The notes below the pieces were generated by a model that worked only from the letters and a program-made list of their open reading frames with translations, was not told the DNA's origin and searched no databases. Positions 24,091 through 34,577 of a stretch of 64,000 nucleotides of DNA are shown piece after piece (within the stretch, counting starts at the first letter, position 1; each line of letters opens with the position of its first letter). Position numbers and translations under genes: made by a program. This stretch comes from Synechococcus sp. BL107. GTDB lineage: Bacteria; Cyanobacteriota; Cyanobacteriia; PCC-6307; Cyanobiaceae. Where the stretch lies: contig NZ_DS022298.1 in assembly GCF_000153805.1 (NCBI RefSeq), positions 1,864,827 to 1,928,826 on the forward strand, given 5' to 3'.

Positions 24091-26683
24091 GCAGCTGCAC
24101 CACTTCAGCGGTATTGGCGGAGAGTGGATAGGAGGCCAACAGGTCGATTGCTTCCCGCATCACCTGCTGGCGCTCAGGCCCATAACTCCCACAGCGGCTA
24201 AACACTTTGGCCATGCGAGACGCCGTAATCGGGTTGCGGGCGTCGACGGCAGCCACTTGTTCTGCCATAAACCGATAGCCACTGCCATCAACGGCATGGA
24301 AGGTGGTGAGATTGGCGGTGAAACCACCCAACACGGCACGCAATGAATTCGGCGCAAGCGGATCAAAACGGGGATGCTCCAACAGTTGCTGCACGCGCTC
24401 CAATCCATTGCGCCTTGGGGCGGAGGCTTCAAGGGCGAACCACGCATCAAGAATGACCGGCTTGGTTTGCCAGCGGTCATAGAAACAGGCCAACGCCTGA
24501 TCCCGCTCGTCCACCTCCAATGGTTGCAGGGCCCTCAATGCAGATCGCGCCAGAGTCATCGACGAACCAGACACCGCCTCAAGCGCCTCACGGCGAACGT
24601 CCTCATCACCCGCTGCTGCCAGCCAACGCCAAGCCAAGCCAGTCAAAGCCCGACCGCCCTGGCCGGCGGGCCATGCCAGCGGCCAATCGTGACGCACGAG
24701 AGACAACACCTGGCGCAACGGCGCTTGCAGCTGACGACCAAGCTCTTCGGTCCAAGAACGCATGGCGTCGTACAGGGCTAGTGGGTCGACAGGACTCTGA
24801 AGAGCTTCCAGTTCAGCCATACCCGGCAACGACAACAGCGCTGCTAGATCAGCTCGATCTTTGGCTTGGCCAGCTGTGATGCGCTGCTGCATCGCCTCAA
24901 TCAGCGCCGCTTCCACCGCCTGATCTCGCCCACCCTGGGCCCGCGCCAGCAGCACTTGCCGCGCCAAGCGCTGGCCCGCATCCCACCGCGAGAAGGGGTC
25001 ATCATCGGCCGAAAACAACTGCAAATTTTCCTGCAACGACTGATCCATTTGAACGATCAGCGGTGCCGAAAAACGACGCAAAAATGACAGTGCCGGCGCG
25101 GGGGAATTGGGCTGCCCTTGAAGAGTGGTGGTCATCGTGTCGCCCTCCATCACCACCAAGGCCTCGTCGCCAAGACGCCCCTCGGGTCCCACCAACGCCA
25201 TCGCGAGTGGCAAAACCAATGGTTGCTTCTCCGGCTGGCCGGGGGTAGCAGAAGTGGTCTGCTTCATCTGCACCGTCATCTGCCCAACGGCGGCGTCCCA
25301 GGAACGCTTCACCTCTAAATGTGGGGTTCCTGCTTGGTGATACCACTGACGAAACTTCGCCAAATCAAAGCCCAGGGGCTCACCATCGGCGCAGGCCCCA
25401 TCGGCGATGGCTTGGACAAAATCTTCGGTGGTTGCTGCCGTTCCATCAAAGCGACTGACATAGGTGGCCATGCCGCGCATGAATCGGGTTTCACCTAACA
25501 GCGTGTGCAACATGCGGATCAACTCCGCACCCTTTTCGTAGATCGTTGTTGTATAGAAATTATCGATTGCTTGATACTCAGCAGGCTTTACCGGATGTGC
25601 GGTCGGGCCAGCATCTTCACGAAACTGAGTATTCCGCAACATCGAAACATCCTCAATTCGTTTTACTGATTCTGAGTGAAGATCTGCCGTAAAACTTTGA
25701 TCACGGAAAACGGTAAGGCCTTCTTTAAGAGACAGTTGAAACCAATCTCGACACGTGATCCGATTCCCACTCCAATTGTGAAAGTACTCATGGGCAATCA
25801 CACTTTCGATCCGCTCCAATTCGGCATCTGTCGCCGTTTCTGCGTCTGCCAATACAAGCTTCGAATTGAAAATATTCAGGCTTTTATTTTCCATGGCGCC
25901 CATGTTGAAATGACGCACAGCAACAATGTTGTACTCATCAAGGTCGTATTCCAGGTTGTAAACCGACTCATCCCAAGCCATCGACCGTTTCAGCGATGCC
26001 ATGGCATGGGCCGTGAACGCCTCATCACCGGCCTCAACGTGAAGCCGTAAAGCCACGTCGCGTCCCGACGAGGTGGTGTAGCGATCGCGAATCTCCCTGA
26101 GATCACCAGCCACGAGAGCAAAGAGATACGAAGGTTTTGGGAAGGGATCGTCCCAAGTAACGGCATGGCGATCAGGTCCCACAGCTTCTGTAGCGACAGG
26201 GTTGCCGTTACTCAGCAAAACCGGGCAACTGCTTCGCGGAGCTTCAATGCGCACGCGCCATTGGCTCAACACATCAGGCCGATCGGGATGCAAGCTGATT
26301 CGGCGGAATCCCTCTGCCTCGCATTGGGTACTGAGCAATCCACAACTGGCGTAAAGACCCTCAAGGGAACTGTTGTTGTAAGGGTCAATCCGACAGCGCG
26401 TCGACAACACGAACGGCAGCGCAGGAGTTTTGATGATCGTGAGGAGCCCCGCCTCATAGGACCACTCAGACGGTTCCAACGGAACCTCGTTGATGGCCAA
26501 GCTCTCAATTGTGAGATCAACACCCCGCAGAAGGAGTGGAGCACCAGCGGCTTGCGGCTTCAGCTCCAACCGGCTGCAAACAACAACATGATTTGGCTGG
26601 ATATCAACGTCGAGTTCAATGGCAGGGAGGCTGAAGGCCCAAGGCGTGTAATCCGCTAAACGGATGGGAGCAACAGCTGCCAT
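24080..26683 (-). CDS. pepN: Aminopeptidase N (M1 family)
   Basis: Zinc metallo-aminopeptidase of 867 residues, the usual length for bacterial PepN, removing N-terminal residues from peptides in the cytoplasm. The exopeptidase motif GAMENKSLN is near residue 256. The zinc site is VIAHEYFHNWSGNRIT, with the third ligand Glu in SLKEGLTVFRDQ, and the catalytic Tyr follows in TTTIYEKGAELIRML. The N-terminal beta domain (1-~180), the thermolysin-like domain and the long helical C-terminal domain are all complete. Stand-alone gene. Confidence 0.96.
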   Translation of the reverse strand: MAAVAPIRLADYTPWAFSLPAIELDVDIQPNHVVVCSRLELKPQAAGAPLLLRGVDLTIESLAINEVPLEPSEWSYEAGLLTIIKTPALPFVLSTRCRIDPYNNSSLEGLYASCGLLSTQCEAEGFRRISLHPDRPDVLSQWRVRIEAPRSSCPVLLSNGNPVATEAVGPDRHAVTWDDPFPKPSYLFALVAGDLREIRDRYTTSSGRDVALRLHVEAGDEAFTAHAMASLKRSMAWDESVYNLEYDLDEYNIVAVRHFNMGAMENKSLNIFNSKLVLADAETATDAELERIESVIAHEYFHNWSGNRITCRDWFQLSLKEGLTVFRDQSFTADLHSESVKRIEDVSMLRNTQFREDAGPTAHPVKPAEYQAIDNFYTTTIYEKGAELIRMLHTLLGETRFMRGMATYVSRFDGTAATTEDFVQAIADGACADGEPLGFDLAKFRQWYHQAGTPHLEVKRSWDAAVGQMTVQMKQTTSATPGQPEKQPLVLPLAMALVGPEGRLGDEALVVMEGDTMTTTLQGQPNSPAPALSFLRRFSAPLIVQMDQSLQENLQLFSADDDPFSRWDAGQRLARQVLLARAQGGRDQAVEAALIEAMQQRITAGQAKDRADLAALLSLPGMAELEALQSPVDPLALYDAMRSWTEELGRQLQAPLRQVLSLVRHDWPLAWPAGQGGRALTGLAWRWLAAAGDEDVRREALEAVSGSSMTLARSALRALQPLEVDERDQALACFYDRWQTKPVILDAWFALEASAPRRNGLERVQQLLEHPRFDPLAPNSLRAVLGGFTANLTTFHAVDGSGYRFMAEQVAAVDARNPITASRMAKVFSRCGSYGPERQQVMREAIDLLASYPLSANTAEVVQLLNP

Positions 26684-26867
26684 TGATGGATTGGAAATAA
26701 ACCGTTTCCATCATGACCAGTCCGATCAGGAATCGACGAAGGGCAATCGATTACAAAAAAAGGAAACAGGATATAAATTGAGTTTTTAGCTGTAGACGAG
26801 TATAAAAGTTTTTACTTAAGGAATAACCAAATTCATTATCTCAATCAATCATAATTTTGAATCTGCT
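26684..26867. other. AT-rich intergenic region upstream of pepN
   Basis: About 180 bases between pepN and the end of the secreted-protein gene, both on the minus strand. It is strongly A/T-rich (26755-26860) and should contain the pepN promoter. No clear hairpin terminator for the upstream gene is seen. Confidence 0.35.
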
Positions 26868-27302
26868 TTACTGGTTATTTTTTTTGATTTGCTCAAGCAT
26901 CGTGTCGAACTTTTTCTTCTGTTCGGCAGGAACAAACTTTGGACATGCCCGAAGCGCATTGCCAACCAACCTGAATTGGGATGATGCAATGAATTGCTTC
27001 TCATCAAGCGGAGTTTTCAGTTCCGCTGCTTTGCCACCGTGCTTTTGGAAAACCGTAAATACCTCAGCAGCGATACTCACCCGCACCGCTTTCACAAATT
27101 CCACGTCTAGCGACCTGGCCTCGCAGAAGGTCACCACGGACATGGACGAATATGTCAACAACTCACTTTTGGTGACAGGCGATGCGGCCTTGGATTGCGC
27201 GACTGCCGATGGAACCATTACGGCACCGCCAAGAACGACAGATGCTTGCAGTGAAGCTGCCGTGAGCCAAACAAACCTTTTTGAGTTCTTCAATTGACTC
27301 AT
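26868..27302 (-). CDS. Secreted conserved cyanobacterial protein of unknown function
   Basis: 144 residues with a signal peptide (hydrophobic ~10-30, likely cleaved after AVA, residue ~35). The mature part has SELLTYSSMSVVTFCEARSLDVEFVKA, then FRLVGNALRACPKFVPAEQKKKFD. The two cysteines are ~60 residues apart and could form a disulfide. I recall near-identical proteins in picocyanobacteria, often mislabelled with enzyme names; nothing here supports a catalytic role. Periplasmic or thylakoid-lumen location is inferred. Confidence 0.7.
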   Translation of the reverse strand: MSQLKNSKRFVWLTAASLQASVVLGGAVMVPSAVAQSKAASPVTKSELLTYSSMSVVTFCEARSLDVEFVKAVRVSIAAEVFTVFQKHGGKAAELKTPLDEKQFIASSQFRLVGNALRACPKFVPAEQKKKFDTMLEQIKKNNQ

Positions 27303-27612
27303 TAATCTCTTTTAATCATCCCCCATCAAACACAAAGAATGCCAGTGCATGGTCCAGGTTGACGAACTGGGACAACAGCAATCGAGACCGAGGCCCATGG
27401 ATCCAAGCGCCGGCTTTGTTCGATTCAAGAGATCGCAATATCAGCCTCATCCAGAAATCAGTCGGCTTCCGTTCGGAACAACGAAGTAAAGGAACCAATT
27501 CTCAACCTCAAAATCCTCAACTTGCAACTAAAAAATGGCGGCCAAATTCAACGCTTGGCTCGGCAAATAGTCTTTAAAACCAATACATCAAAGGCTTTAA
27601 GTTCTTTTAACT
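27303..27612. other. Spacer with one doubtful small frame
   Basis: 310 bases between the secreted protein and the CpeS-like gene, both minus strand. A 60-codon minus frame (27316-27498) ends 14 bases before the secreted-protein start; its product (C-terminal part LLLSQFVNLDHALAFFVFDGG) is partly protein-like, but I see no ribosome-binding site or family. A plus frame over the same region looks like a shadow. No RNA gene or repeat is visible. Confidence 0.3.
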
Positions 27613-28194
27613 TCAACCTTCTTCAATCGGAGGAAAAGCGTCTGATTGGCGGATTTCATGGTGATGTTCAACAATCGCGAGCACACCGCTATCCCACGTA
27701 TAGATCGCCCGATAGCGATAACGATCTTGATCGAGCAAACGAATGTGCTCAAGGATGTCCCACTGCTGATAGTGCGACTCGAGAATTGTTTCGTGCTCGT
27801 CTACCTGACGAAGCGTTGTGCGCACGGGGTCGCCGTTGAGGTAACCACGGCTGCGTTGAAGCTGATGCCCCCAAAGCGTTGCCTCCATCACCCCTTCTCG
27901 CTCGTACCAGGGCTTCCGCTCAAAAAATGCTTCCGACACTTGGCCCTCAGGCCACCAACTAAAGCGATAGCGGCTTTCACCCACCTCGGGCTCAGCGAAG
28001 GCTTCCATTTTCAGGTTCATATCTAAATGAAGAACCTGGTCGTCACTAAAGGTGTACTGACGCCGCGAGCGCCAAAGGCCGAGATTGCGTCCAAACCAAC
28101 GACGCAAACTGGTGTCCACCTGAATCGGCTTCGACGCTTGATGAGCTGTCGGGGCGACCAAAGGGACGCGGTTTTGCGCGGAAAAAAGCGACAT
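27613..28194 (-). CDS. CpeS-like (lipocalin-fold) protein
   Basis: 193-residue protein whose C-terminal ~160 residues are a run of beta strands with aromatic residues (LGLWRSRRQYTFSDDQV, YRFSWWPEGQVSEAFF, RYRYRAIYTWDSGVLA), like the lipocalin-type CpcS/CpeS chromophore lyases and related DUF families in cyanobacteria. It lacks a strong lyase-specific signature, so a bilin-related role is only suggested. It is divergent from sasA with 24 bases between starts. Confidence 0.5.
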   Translation of the reverse strand: MSLFSAQNRVPLVAPTAHQASKPIQVDTSLRRWFGRNLGLWRSRRQYTFSDDQVLHLDMNLKMEAFAEPEVGESRYRFSWWPEGQVSEAFFERKPWYEREGVMEATLWGHQLQRSRGYLNGDPVRTTLRQVDEHETILESHYQQWDILEHIRLLDQDRYRYRAIYTWDSGVLAIVEHHHEIRQSDAFPPIEEG

Positions 28195-28218
28195 GGACCG
28201 CGACCTTGACGCAACGGA

Positions 28219-29451
28219 GTGTTCAACAACGTCTTAGCTGGGATGGCGGTCCAGTCAAAAACCCATAAGGTAAGCATCGGTTTTGAGGCGGGATACCCCG
28301 TGGTCGATGACGGTTCTAAAGGGCGCCAGCAGCTGAAGCTGCTGCTGGTGGCCGCCCGTCATCAACTTTCCGGGCAGGATCTGCGCGGCCTGGTGCATTA
28401 CCTCGAACGCGAAGATCTCGGCTTCGAAGTCACGCTTCAAGTTGCAGACCCCACCCAACAACCAGAACTCCTAGAGCTACACCGACTGGTGGTCACACCA
28501 GCCTTGATCAAGCTTCAGCCCTCACCGAAACAGGTGTTTGCGGGTAGCAACATCCTTCAACAGCTCAAAGGCTGGGTTCCACGCTGGAAGCAAGATGGGG
28601 TGGTGAGCGGACTTGGCCTCAGCTTGCGGCCAACGGAATTGGACGGCAGCCGCACCCAAAAAGAACTTCAACTGGAGGACCAGCTCCTGGTTCTCCGCCA
28701 GGAAAACGAAACCCTGATCGACAGGATTCACGCTCAGGAACGCCTGTTGCGCATGGTGGCCCATGAGCTGCGCACACCTTTAACGGCTGCTGCATTAGCG
28801 CTGCAGAGCCAACGCTTGGGGCAGATCGACATGGATCGATTCCAAGACGTCGTGACCCGGCGCCTGGAAGAGATGGAAGCTCTGTCAAAAGATCTCCTCG
28901 AAGTTGGCACCACCCGTTGGGAAACGCTGTTCAATCCCCAACGACTCGACCTGGCCAGCGTTTCGGCTGAGGTGATTTTGGAATTAGAAAAACTGTGGCT
29001 CGGTCGGAATGTGGAGATACGAACCGACATTCCGAGCGACTTACCCAAGGTTTTTGCCGATCAACGGCGCATGCGCCAGGTGATGCTCAATTTGTTGGAG
29101 AACGCCCTGAAATACACGGGCAATGGTGGCCATATCGCGCTCTCCATGCTTCACAGAACCAATCAGTGGGTTGAAGTGAGCGTCTGCGACAGCGGACCTG
29201 GCATTCCGAACGAGGAGCAGCAGCGCATTTTTCTCGATCGTGTGCGCCTACCGCAAACCTCAGACCGAACCACTGGCTTTGGAGTGGGTTTATCGGTGTG
29301 CCGTCGGATTGTGGAGGTCCACGGGGGACGAATTTGGGTGGTCTCTGAACCAGAGGAGGGGGCTTGTTTCACCTTCACCGTGCCGATCTGGCAGGGCCAA
29401 GGACAGGAATGGGGTCAAGCCGTCTTGACGGAGGGTCAGGCTGACCCGTAA
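28219..29451 (+). CDS. sasA: Adaptive-response sensory kinase SasA (circadian output)
   Basis: Histidine kinase that reads the KaiC clock through its KaiB-like N-terminal domain and phosphorylates the response regulator RpaA. Residues ~35-115 form the thioredoxin/KaiB-like sensor ([38 protein letters not shown]). A coiled coil (~150-175) leads to the dimerisation domain with the phospho-acceptor His in [11 protein letters not shown] (near residue 178), followed by N box [14 protein letters not shown]1 [10 protein letters not shown] and G2 [14 protein letters not shown]. The frame begins at a GTG (28219); ATG 28243 is an alternative. The order is complete, so this is a functional two-component kinase. 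Confidence 0.95.
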   Translation: MFNNVLAGMAVQSKTHKVSIGFEAGYPVVDDGSKGRQQLKLLLVAARHQLSGQDLRGLVHYLEREDLGFEVTLQVADPTQQPELLELHRLVVTPALIKLQPSPKQVFAGSNILQQLKGWVPRWKQDGVVSGLGLSLRPTELDGSRTQKELQLEDQLLVLRQENETLIDRIHAQERLLRMVAHELRTPLTAAALALQSQRLGQIDMDRFQDVVTRRLEEMEALSKDLLEVGTTRWETLFNPQRLDLASVSAEVILELEKLWLGRNVEIRTDIPSDLPKVFADQRRMRQVMLNLLENALKYTGNGGHIALSMLHRTNQWVEVSVCDSGPGIPNEEQQRIFLDRVRLPQTSDRTTGFGVGLSVCRRIVEVHGGRIWVVSEPEEGACFTFTVPIWQGQGQEWGQAVLTEGQADP

Positions 29452-29496
29452 TTTCACAAGGTGTGGGAGTTCAAACGACCTTCCGATCACGTTCAT

Positions 29497-29572
<76 letters not shown>

Positions 29573-29600
29573 AAGAATTGGGCGAAACTTTCATCCAATT

Positions 29601-29637
29601 CCATAAAAAAAACTCCCTTTTGGGAGTTTTTTTTATG
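29601..29637 (+). terminator. Strong bidirectional rho-independent-type terminator
   Basis: Perfect inverted repeat CCATAAAAAAAACTCCC-TTTT-GGGAGTTTTTTTTATGG. The A/T arms give a U-tract in both directions, so it can end the tRNA-Glu transcript (plus) and the SRPBCC gene (minus, stop at 29664). Read directly from sequence. Confidence 0.85.
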
Positions 29638-29663
29638 GCTCAAGGCGGGGAAGGGCTGGTGCG

Positions 29664-30188
29664 TCAATCCCGACGACGTTTCGCTTCCATCATCACGGCA
29701 TGCAGATTGCTCGAGAGGTCGTCACGCAGCCGTTCTTCAATCAAAGCGATTGGCATTCCGATACAGCCTTGAACGGTGAGCTCGTAAACGAGGGAGCAAC
29801 CGTCGGCAAGCTCATGCACACGCCAAGCGCCTTCAAAACGTCGAAAATCACCCTTCACCATCTTGAAACTGAGCAATCCTTCAGGCCGGAATTCGGTGAG
29901 TTCGAGTTGAACCTGCGCTGAAAATCGAAGACCCAGCAATTGTTGGCTTCCCACTTGCTGCAATCGGACCGTGTGTCCTTCGCGGTGCACCAACTGGCTT
30001 GAGCTCAGGTTTGGAATGAAGTTGGAGAGGTTTTCGTAATCGGTAAGGACAGCCCAGAGCTCATCTATTGCTAGAGGAGTTCTTAGTTGAGCGGCAAGGC
30101 GACGGACCCCCTGGGGGAGGCGTTCCATGGTCTGTTCAATCGCTTCGCTCTCGGGCGAGGACGTGGCGAGGGGATCGCGTCGAAACAT
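29664..30188 (-). CDS. SRPBCC/START-like (cyclase/dehydrase) protein
   Basis: From the ATG at 30188 the product is ~174 residues; the open frame to 30287 adds a poor leader. After ~35 residues the SRPBCC fold begins (TPLAIDELWAVLTDYENLSNFIPN), followed by QLLGLRFSAQVQLELTE, FRRFEGAWRV and a C-terminal helix (IALIEERLRDDLSSNL). Such Coq10/cyclase-like proteins bind hydrophobic ligands, but the ligand is unknown. It is divergent from petH with a 160-base spacer. Confidence 0.8.
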   Translation of the reverse strand: MFRRDPLATSSPESEAIEQTMERLPQGVRRLAAQLRTPLAIDELWAVLTDYENLSNFIPNLSSSQLVHREGHTVRLQQVGSQQLLGLRFSAQVQLELTEFRPEGLLSFKMVKGDFRRFEGAWRVHELADGCSLVYELTVQGCIGMPIALIEERLRDDLSSNLHAVMMEAKRRRD

Positions 30189-30295
30189 CGCCTGTGGAAG
30201 AACCAATATCGAGGCCGATGGAAGGGTCAGATCCGGTGATCTTAAGGAGGTCTTCTTGTGAGCACCGTTATCTATGGAAAATAACAATGAAAGTG

Positions 30296-30322
30296 TGTAA
30301 AAACATCGACCACGCCTATAGT
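30296..30322 (+). promoter_or_regulatory. Likely petH promoter
   Basis: TATAGT at 30317-30322 is a good -10 element 26 bases before the petH ATG, but the -35 region is only loosely matched (TGTAAA around 30296-30301, spacing short). petH in other cyanobacteria can use more than one promoter; this is the only candidate close to the start here. Confidence 0.35.
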
Positions 30323-30345
30323 CGCGCCACCTAAAAGTGGGTTAA

Positions 30346-31545
<1,200 letters not shown>

Positions 31546-31571
31546 TTGAATCCCGGTTCAAACGCCGTTTT

Positions 31572-31600
31572 GCTCATCCCTCGGGATGGGCTTTTTTTTT
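31572..31600 (+). terminator. Rho-independent-type terminator after petH
   Basis: Nine-base-pair stem GCTCATCCC-TC-GGGATGGGC (with one G-T pair) followed by nine T residues, ~27 bases after the petH stop. It separates petH from the zwf operon. Confidence 0.85.
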
Positions 31601-31699
31601 GGGTTGATCACAAAACCCACATCAAACCCAGACGAGATTCTGCTGAGCAGTGTGCATCGGCGCTTCCGCGTCTAAACCTTCGACAGAAGCCTGAGCTCC

Positions 31700-33223
31700 A
31701 TGGTCGCCACGATCACCAATCCGCTCCGCGTTGGACTTCGACAGGAACGGGTCATTGCACCGCAATGTTTGGTGATTTTTGGTGCCAGCGGAGATCTCAC
31801 CCACCGCAAACTTGTCCCGGCGTTATTCGAACTGTTCAAACAACGCCGACTCCCAAGTGAATTCGCTCTTTTGGGCTGCGCTCGTCGCCCTTGGACCGAT
31901 GAGGTGTTTCGGGGAAAAATGGCCGAAGCACTCGCCCCCCGCATTGCAGAGAATCCAGCGGCGTGGGAGCAATTCGTTGGCAAGCTGTTTTACGAACCCG
32001 TTGACCTGCAAAAACCAGACGATGTCGTGCGACTCGGTGGACGCCTTGAATTGATTGATCAACAGTGCGCCACCCGCAGCAATCGCACCTTCTATCTCTC
32101 GGTGTCTCCCAATTTCTATGCCAGCGGTTGTCGTGCCCTCTCCGATGCCGGGCTCCTCAAGGATCCCAAACGCAGCCGCGTTGTGATCGAAAAGCCCTTT
32201 GGACGGGATTACGGCAGTGCACAAGCCTTGAACAAGGTGGTTCAAGGCTGCGGTCAAGAGAATCAGATCTTCCGCATCGACCATTACCTCGGTAAGGAAA
32301 CCGTCCAAAACATCATGGTGCTGCGGTTTGCCAACACCATTTTTGAGCCAATCTGGAATCGCAATTACATCTCGAGCGTCCAAATCACCGCCTCCGAAAC
32401 CGTTGGCGTGGAAGAACGAGCTGGGTACTACGAATCCTCAGGAGCCCTGCGGGACATGGTGCAAAACCATCTCACGCAAATGTTGGCCATCACAGCGATG
32501 GAGCCCCCAGGACGCTTTGATCCCGAAGCGATCCGCAATGAAAAAGCCAAGGTGCTGCAGGCTGCCCGTCTCGCCGACGAACTCGAGCCGTGGAACTGCT
32601 GCGTCCGTGGTCAATACGGTCCGGGAGGAACCCAAGCCAACCCCTTAGCTGGCTATCGCCAAGAACCGGGGGTCGAAGCAAACAGCACCACCGAGACCTA
32701 TGTGGCGATGAAACTCTTCATCGACAATTGGCGTTGGCAAGGTGTGCCCTTCTACGTCCGCACGGGTAAACGACTCGCCAAGCGACTCAGTGAAGTGGTG
32801 CTCACCTTCCGCGAAGCGCCGGTGCACCTTTTTGATGCCGCCACGGGCGGACCCACCGCAAACCAGCTGATTTTGCGTATCCAGCCGGATGAAGGTGCCG
32901 AATTCCGCTTCGAAGTGAAGTCGCCAGGTTCTGGCATGCGTAGTCGGCCGATCGACATGGAGTTCTCTTACGACGAGTCGTTTGGAGAGCCCTCCGATGA
33001 GGGCTATGTGCGCTTGCTGGCCGATGCCATGCTCAGCGATCCAACCCTGTTCACCCGTGCCGACGAGGTGGAAGCAGCCTGGCGCCTTTACACCCCATTG
33101 CTCGAGCTGATTGAAGACAGCCCCTGGCAACTACCAATCCACCCTTACGAATCACGCACCTGGGGGCCCGCCGCCGCCGATGCCCTGCTCGCCCGTGACG
33201 GGTTGCTCTGGCGACGCCCATAA
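31700..33223 (+). CDS. zwf: Glucose-6-phosphate 1-dehydrogenase
   Basis: Oxidises glucose-6-phosphate with NADP+, the entry to the oxidative pentose phosphate pathway used for night-time metabolism. 507 residues; the NADP loop is FGASGDLTHRKLVP near residue 28, the substrate/catalytic motif RIDHYLGKETVQN near residue 193, and the C-terminal Zwf domain follows. It is followed 53 bases later by opcA, the cyanobacterial partner that allosterically activates it. Start ATG at 31700 gives the expected N-terminus. Confidence 0.97.
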   Translation: MVATITNPLRVGLRQERVIAPQCLVIFGASGDLTHRKLVPALFELFKQRRLPSEFALLGCARRPWTDEVFRGKMAEALAPRIAENPAAWEQFVGKLFYEPVDLQKPDDVVRLGGRLELIDQQCATRSNRTFYLSVSPNFYASGCRALSDAGLLKDPKRSRVVIEKPFGRDYGSAQALNKVVQGCGQENQIFRIDHYLGKETVQNIMVLRFANTIFEPIWNRNYISSVQITASETVGVEERAGYYESSGALRDMVQNHLTQMLAITAMEPPGRFDPEAIRNEKAKVLQAARLADELEPWNCCVRGQYGPGGTQANPLAGYRQEPGVEANSTTETYVAMKLFIDNWRWQGVPFYVRTGKRLAKRLSEVVLTFREAPVHLFDAATGGPTANQLILRIQPDEGAEFRFEVKSPGSGMRSRPIDMEFSYDESFGEPSDEGYVRLLADAMLSDPTLFTRADEVEAAWRLYTPLLELIEDSPWQLPIHPYESRTWGPAAADALLARDGLLWRRP

Positions 33224-33276
33224 GTCCTCTTCAGTTTTCTTCTCTCCCTGTCCCCTGTTCACGCACCCTCGGCACC

Positions 33277-34563
33277 ATGTCTCCCCAGCTCACCCTGCAG
33301 ACCCCTCTGGAACTGGTTCCCTCGGAGGTTCCCACCTACCTCGAACAGCTCTGGTCACCAGAACAGCAGGGCAGCACTGGCACCGGCGCATCAACGTTTT
33401 GTTTGCTGATCTGGCAGCCCGCCTGGGCTGAACAACATTTGGTGCGAAGTGATCGTCTAAGAGGCCCCATCACTGGCCAACAAACCAGTGATTTAATTGC
33501 TGCGGGGCGTCAGGCAATCACAGAGGCCGATCTCCCAATCAGCACTCCCCCTCTTGATGGGGCTGTGATCGAGGCCGTCTCCCGATTCGAGGGTGATGCC
33601 ACGGCAGAAGACCTACGGGGGCAGTACATCGATCCCGCGCTCAGCGCACTGATGCCACGCCGGCTGATCACCTTGGCGCCCACCATTGCACCGAGCCAGA
33701 GTCTTGAGACCCTCGTCGCGGCCTACTGCCCCCTACCGGAAGAGGGTGGAGGAACCACTGCATGCGGCGATGTGGTGGTGCTGAGGGGAGGCGACGCGGC
33801 CCTCCAAGACGGGTTAACAATCCTGGAGCCCCTCCTACCAGCGTCGATGCCGACCTGGGTTTGGTGGAATGGCTTCCTCGATGAAGCTCCTGAGCTCATG
33901 GCACGCCTCGCGTGCACGTCCCGTCGACTCATCATCGACAGTGCCGTCGGCCAACCACGCCAGTGCCTCGAGGTGCTGCGCCAGCGCGTCGAGGCTGGCC
34001 AGGCCGTGAATGATCTGAACTGGCTACGGCTGCGGAGCTGGCGTGAAACCTTGGCCATGATGTTTGATCCACCGGATCGCCGTGATGCCCTCAGTCACGT
34101 CACCCAATTAGATATTGATGTGGAAGGGCACCATCCAGCGCAGGGGCTCCTGCTGGCAGCCTGGATCGCAGACCGACTGGGATGGACGCTCGATTCGGCC
34201 AACACGATCGAGGAGGAAACCATGGCCCAGTTCCATCGCCCTGATGGAGCAGCTGTAACCGTCCACTTAATGGGCGTGCCCGTCGGGCAACCCAATGTTC
34301 ATGCCGGGCGAATCGTGGGCATGCGACTGATCTGCCAACCCGATAACGGCAAAGGGGTCTGTGTGATCCTTTGCGCTGATTCAGGCGGATGCATGCGTTT
34401 AGAGGGTGGCGGTATGGCCAACCTGGACTTGCACGAAGACATCGTTCCTGTGCAACACGCCACCCCAGAAATGGATGTCGCCCGACTGCTCGGTGGTGGC
34501 CACGACAGCACCAACCCGCTCCTGGCGGCAGCAGCACCATTGGCTGCCAGGCTGCTGGGTTGA
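33277..34563 (+). CDS. opcA: G6PDH assembly/activation protein OpcA
   Basis: 428-residue protein of the OpcA family that promotes assembly and redox activation of Zwf. Recognised by position directly after zwf, length, and blocks such as MPRRLITLAPTIAPSQSL, WVWWNGFLDEAPELM and LRSWRETLAMMFDPPDRR. No catalytic domain is expected; it is a regulatory partner. The C-terminal ~30 residues contain a His/Asp cluster (VARLLGGGHDSTNPLLAAAAPL). It is 14 bases from cobB. Confidence 0.92.
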   Translation: MSPQLTLQTPLELVPSEVPTYLEQLWSPEQQGSTGTGASTFCLLIWQPAWAEQHLVRSDRLRGPITGQQTSDLIAAGRQAITEADLPISTPPLDGAVIEAVSRFEGDATAEDLRGQYIDPALSALMPRRLITLAPTIAPSQSLETLVAAYCPLPEEGGGTTACGDVVVLRGGDAALQDGLTILEPLLPASMPTWVWWNGFLDEAPELMARLACTSRRLIIDSAVGQPRQCLEVLRQRVEAGQAVNDLNWLRLRSWRETLAMMFDPPDRRDALSHVTQLDIDVEGHHPAQGLLLAAWIADRLGWTLDSANTIEEETMAQFHRPDGAAVTVHLMGVPVGQPNVHAGRIVGMRLICQPDNGKGVCVILCADSGGCMRLEGGGMANLDLHEDIVPVQHATPEMDVARLLGGGHDSTNPLLAAAAPLAARLLG

Positions 34564-34577
34564 TTTAGGGGAACAGC

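Noticed and set aside
27281-27577. 98-codon plus-strand frame
   Set aside because: Likely shadow; lies over spacer and the start of the secreted-protein gene.
34100-34540. Long antisense frames inside zwf, opcA, leuA and similar genes
   Set aside because: Typical shadow frames of GC-rich genes; none carries independent motifs.
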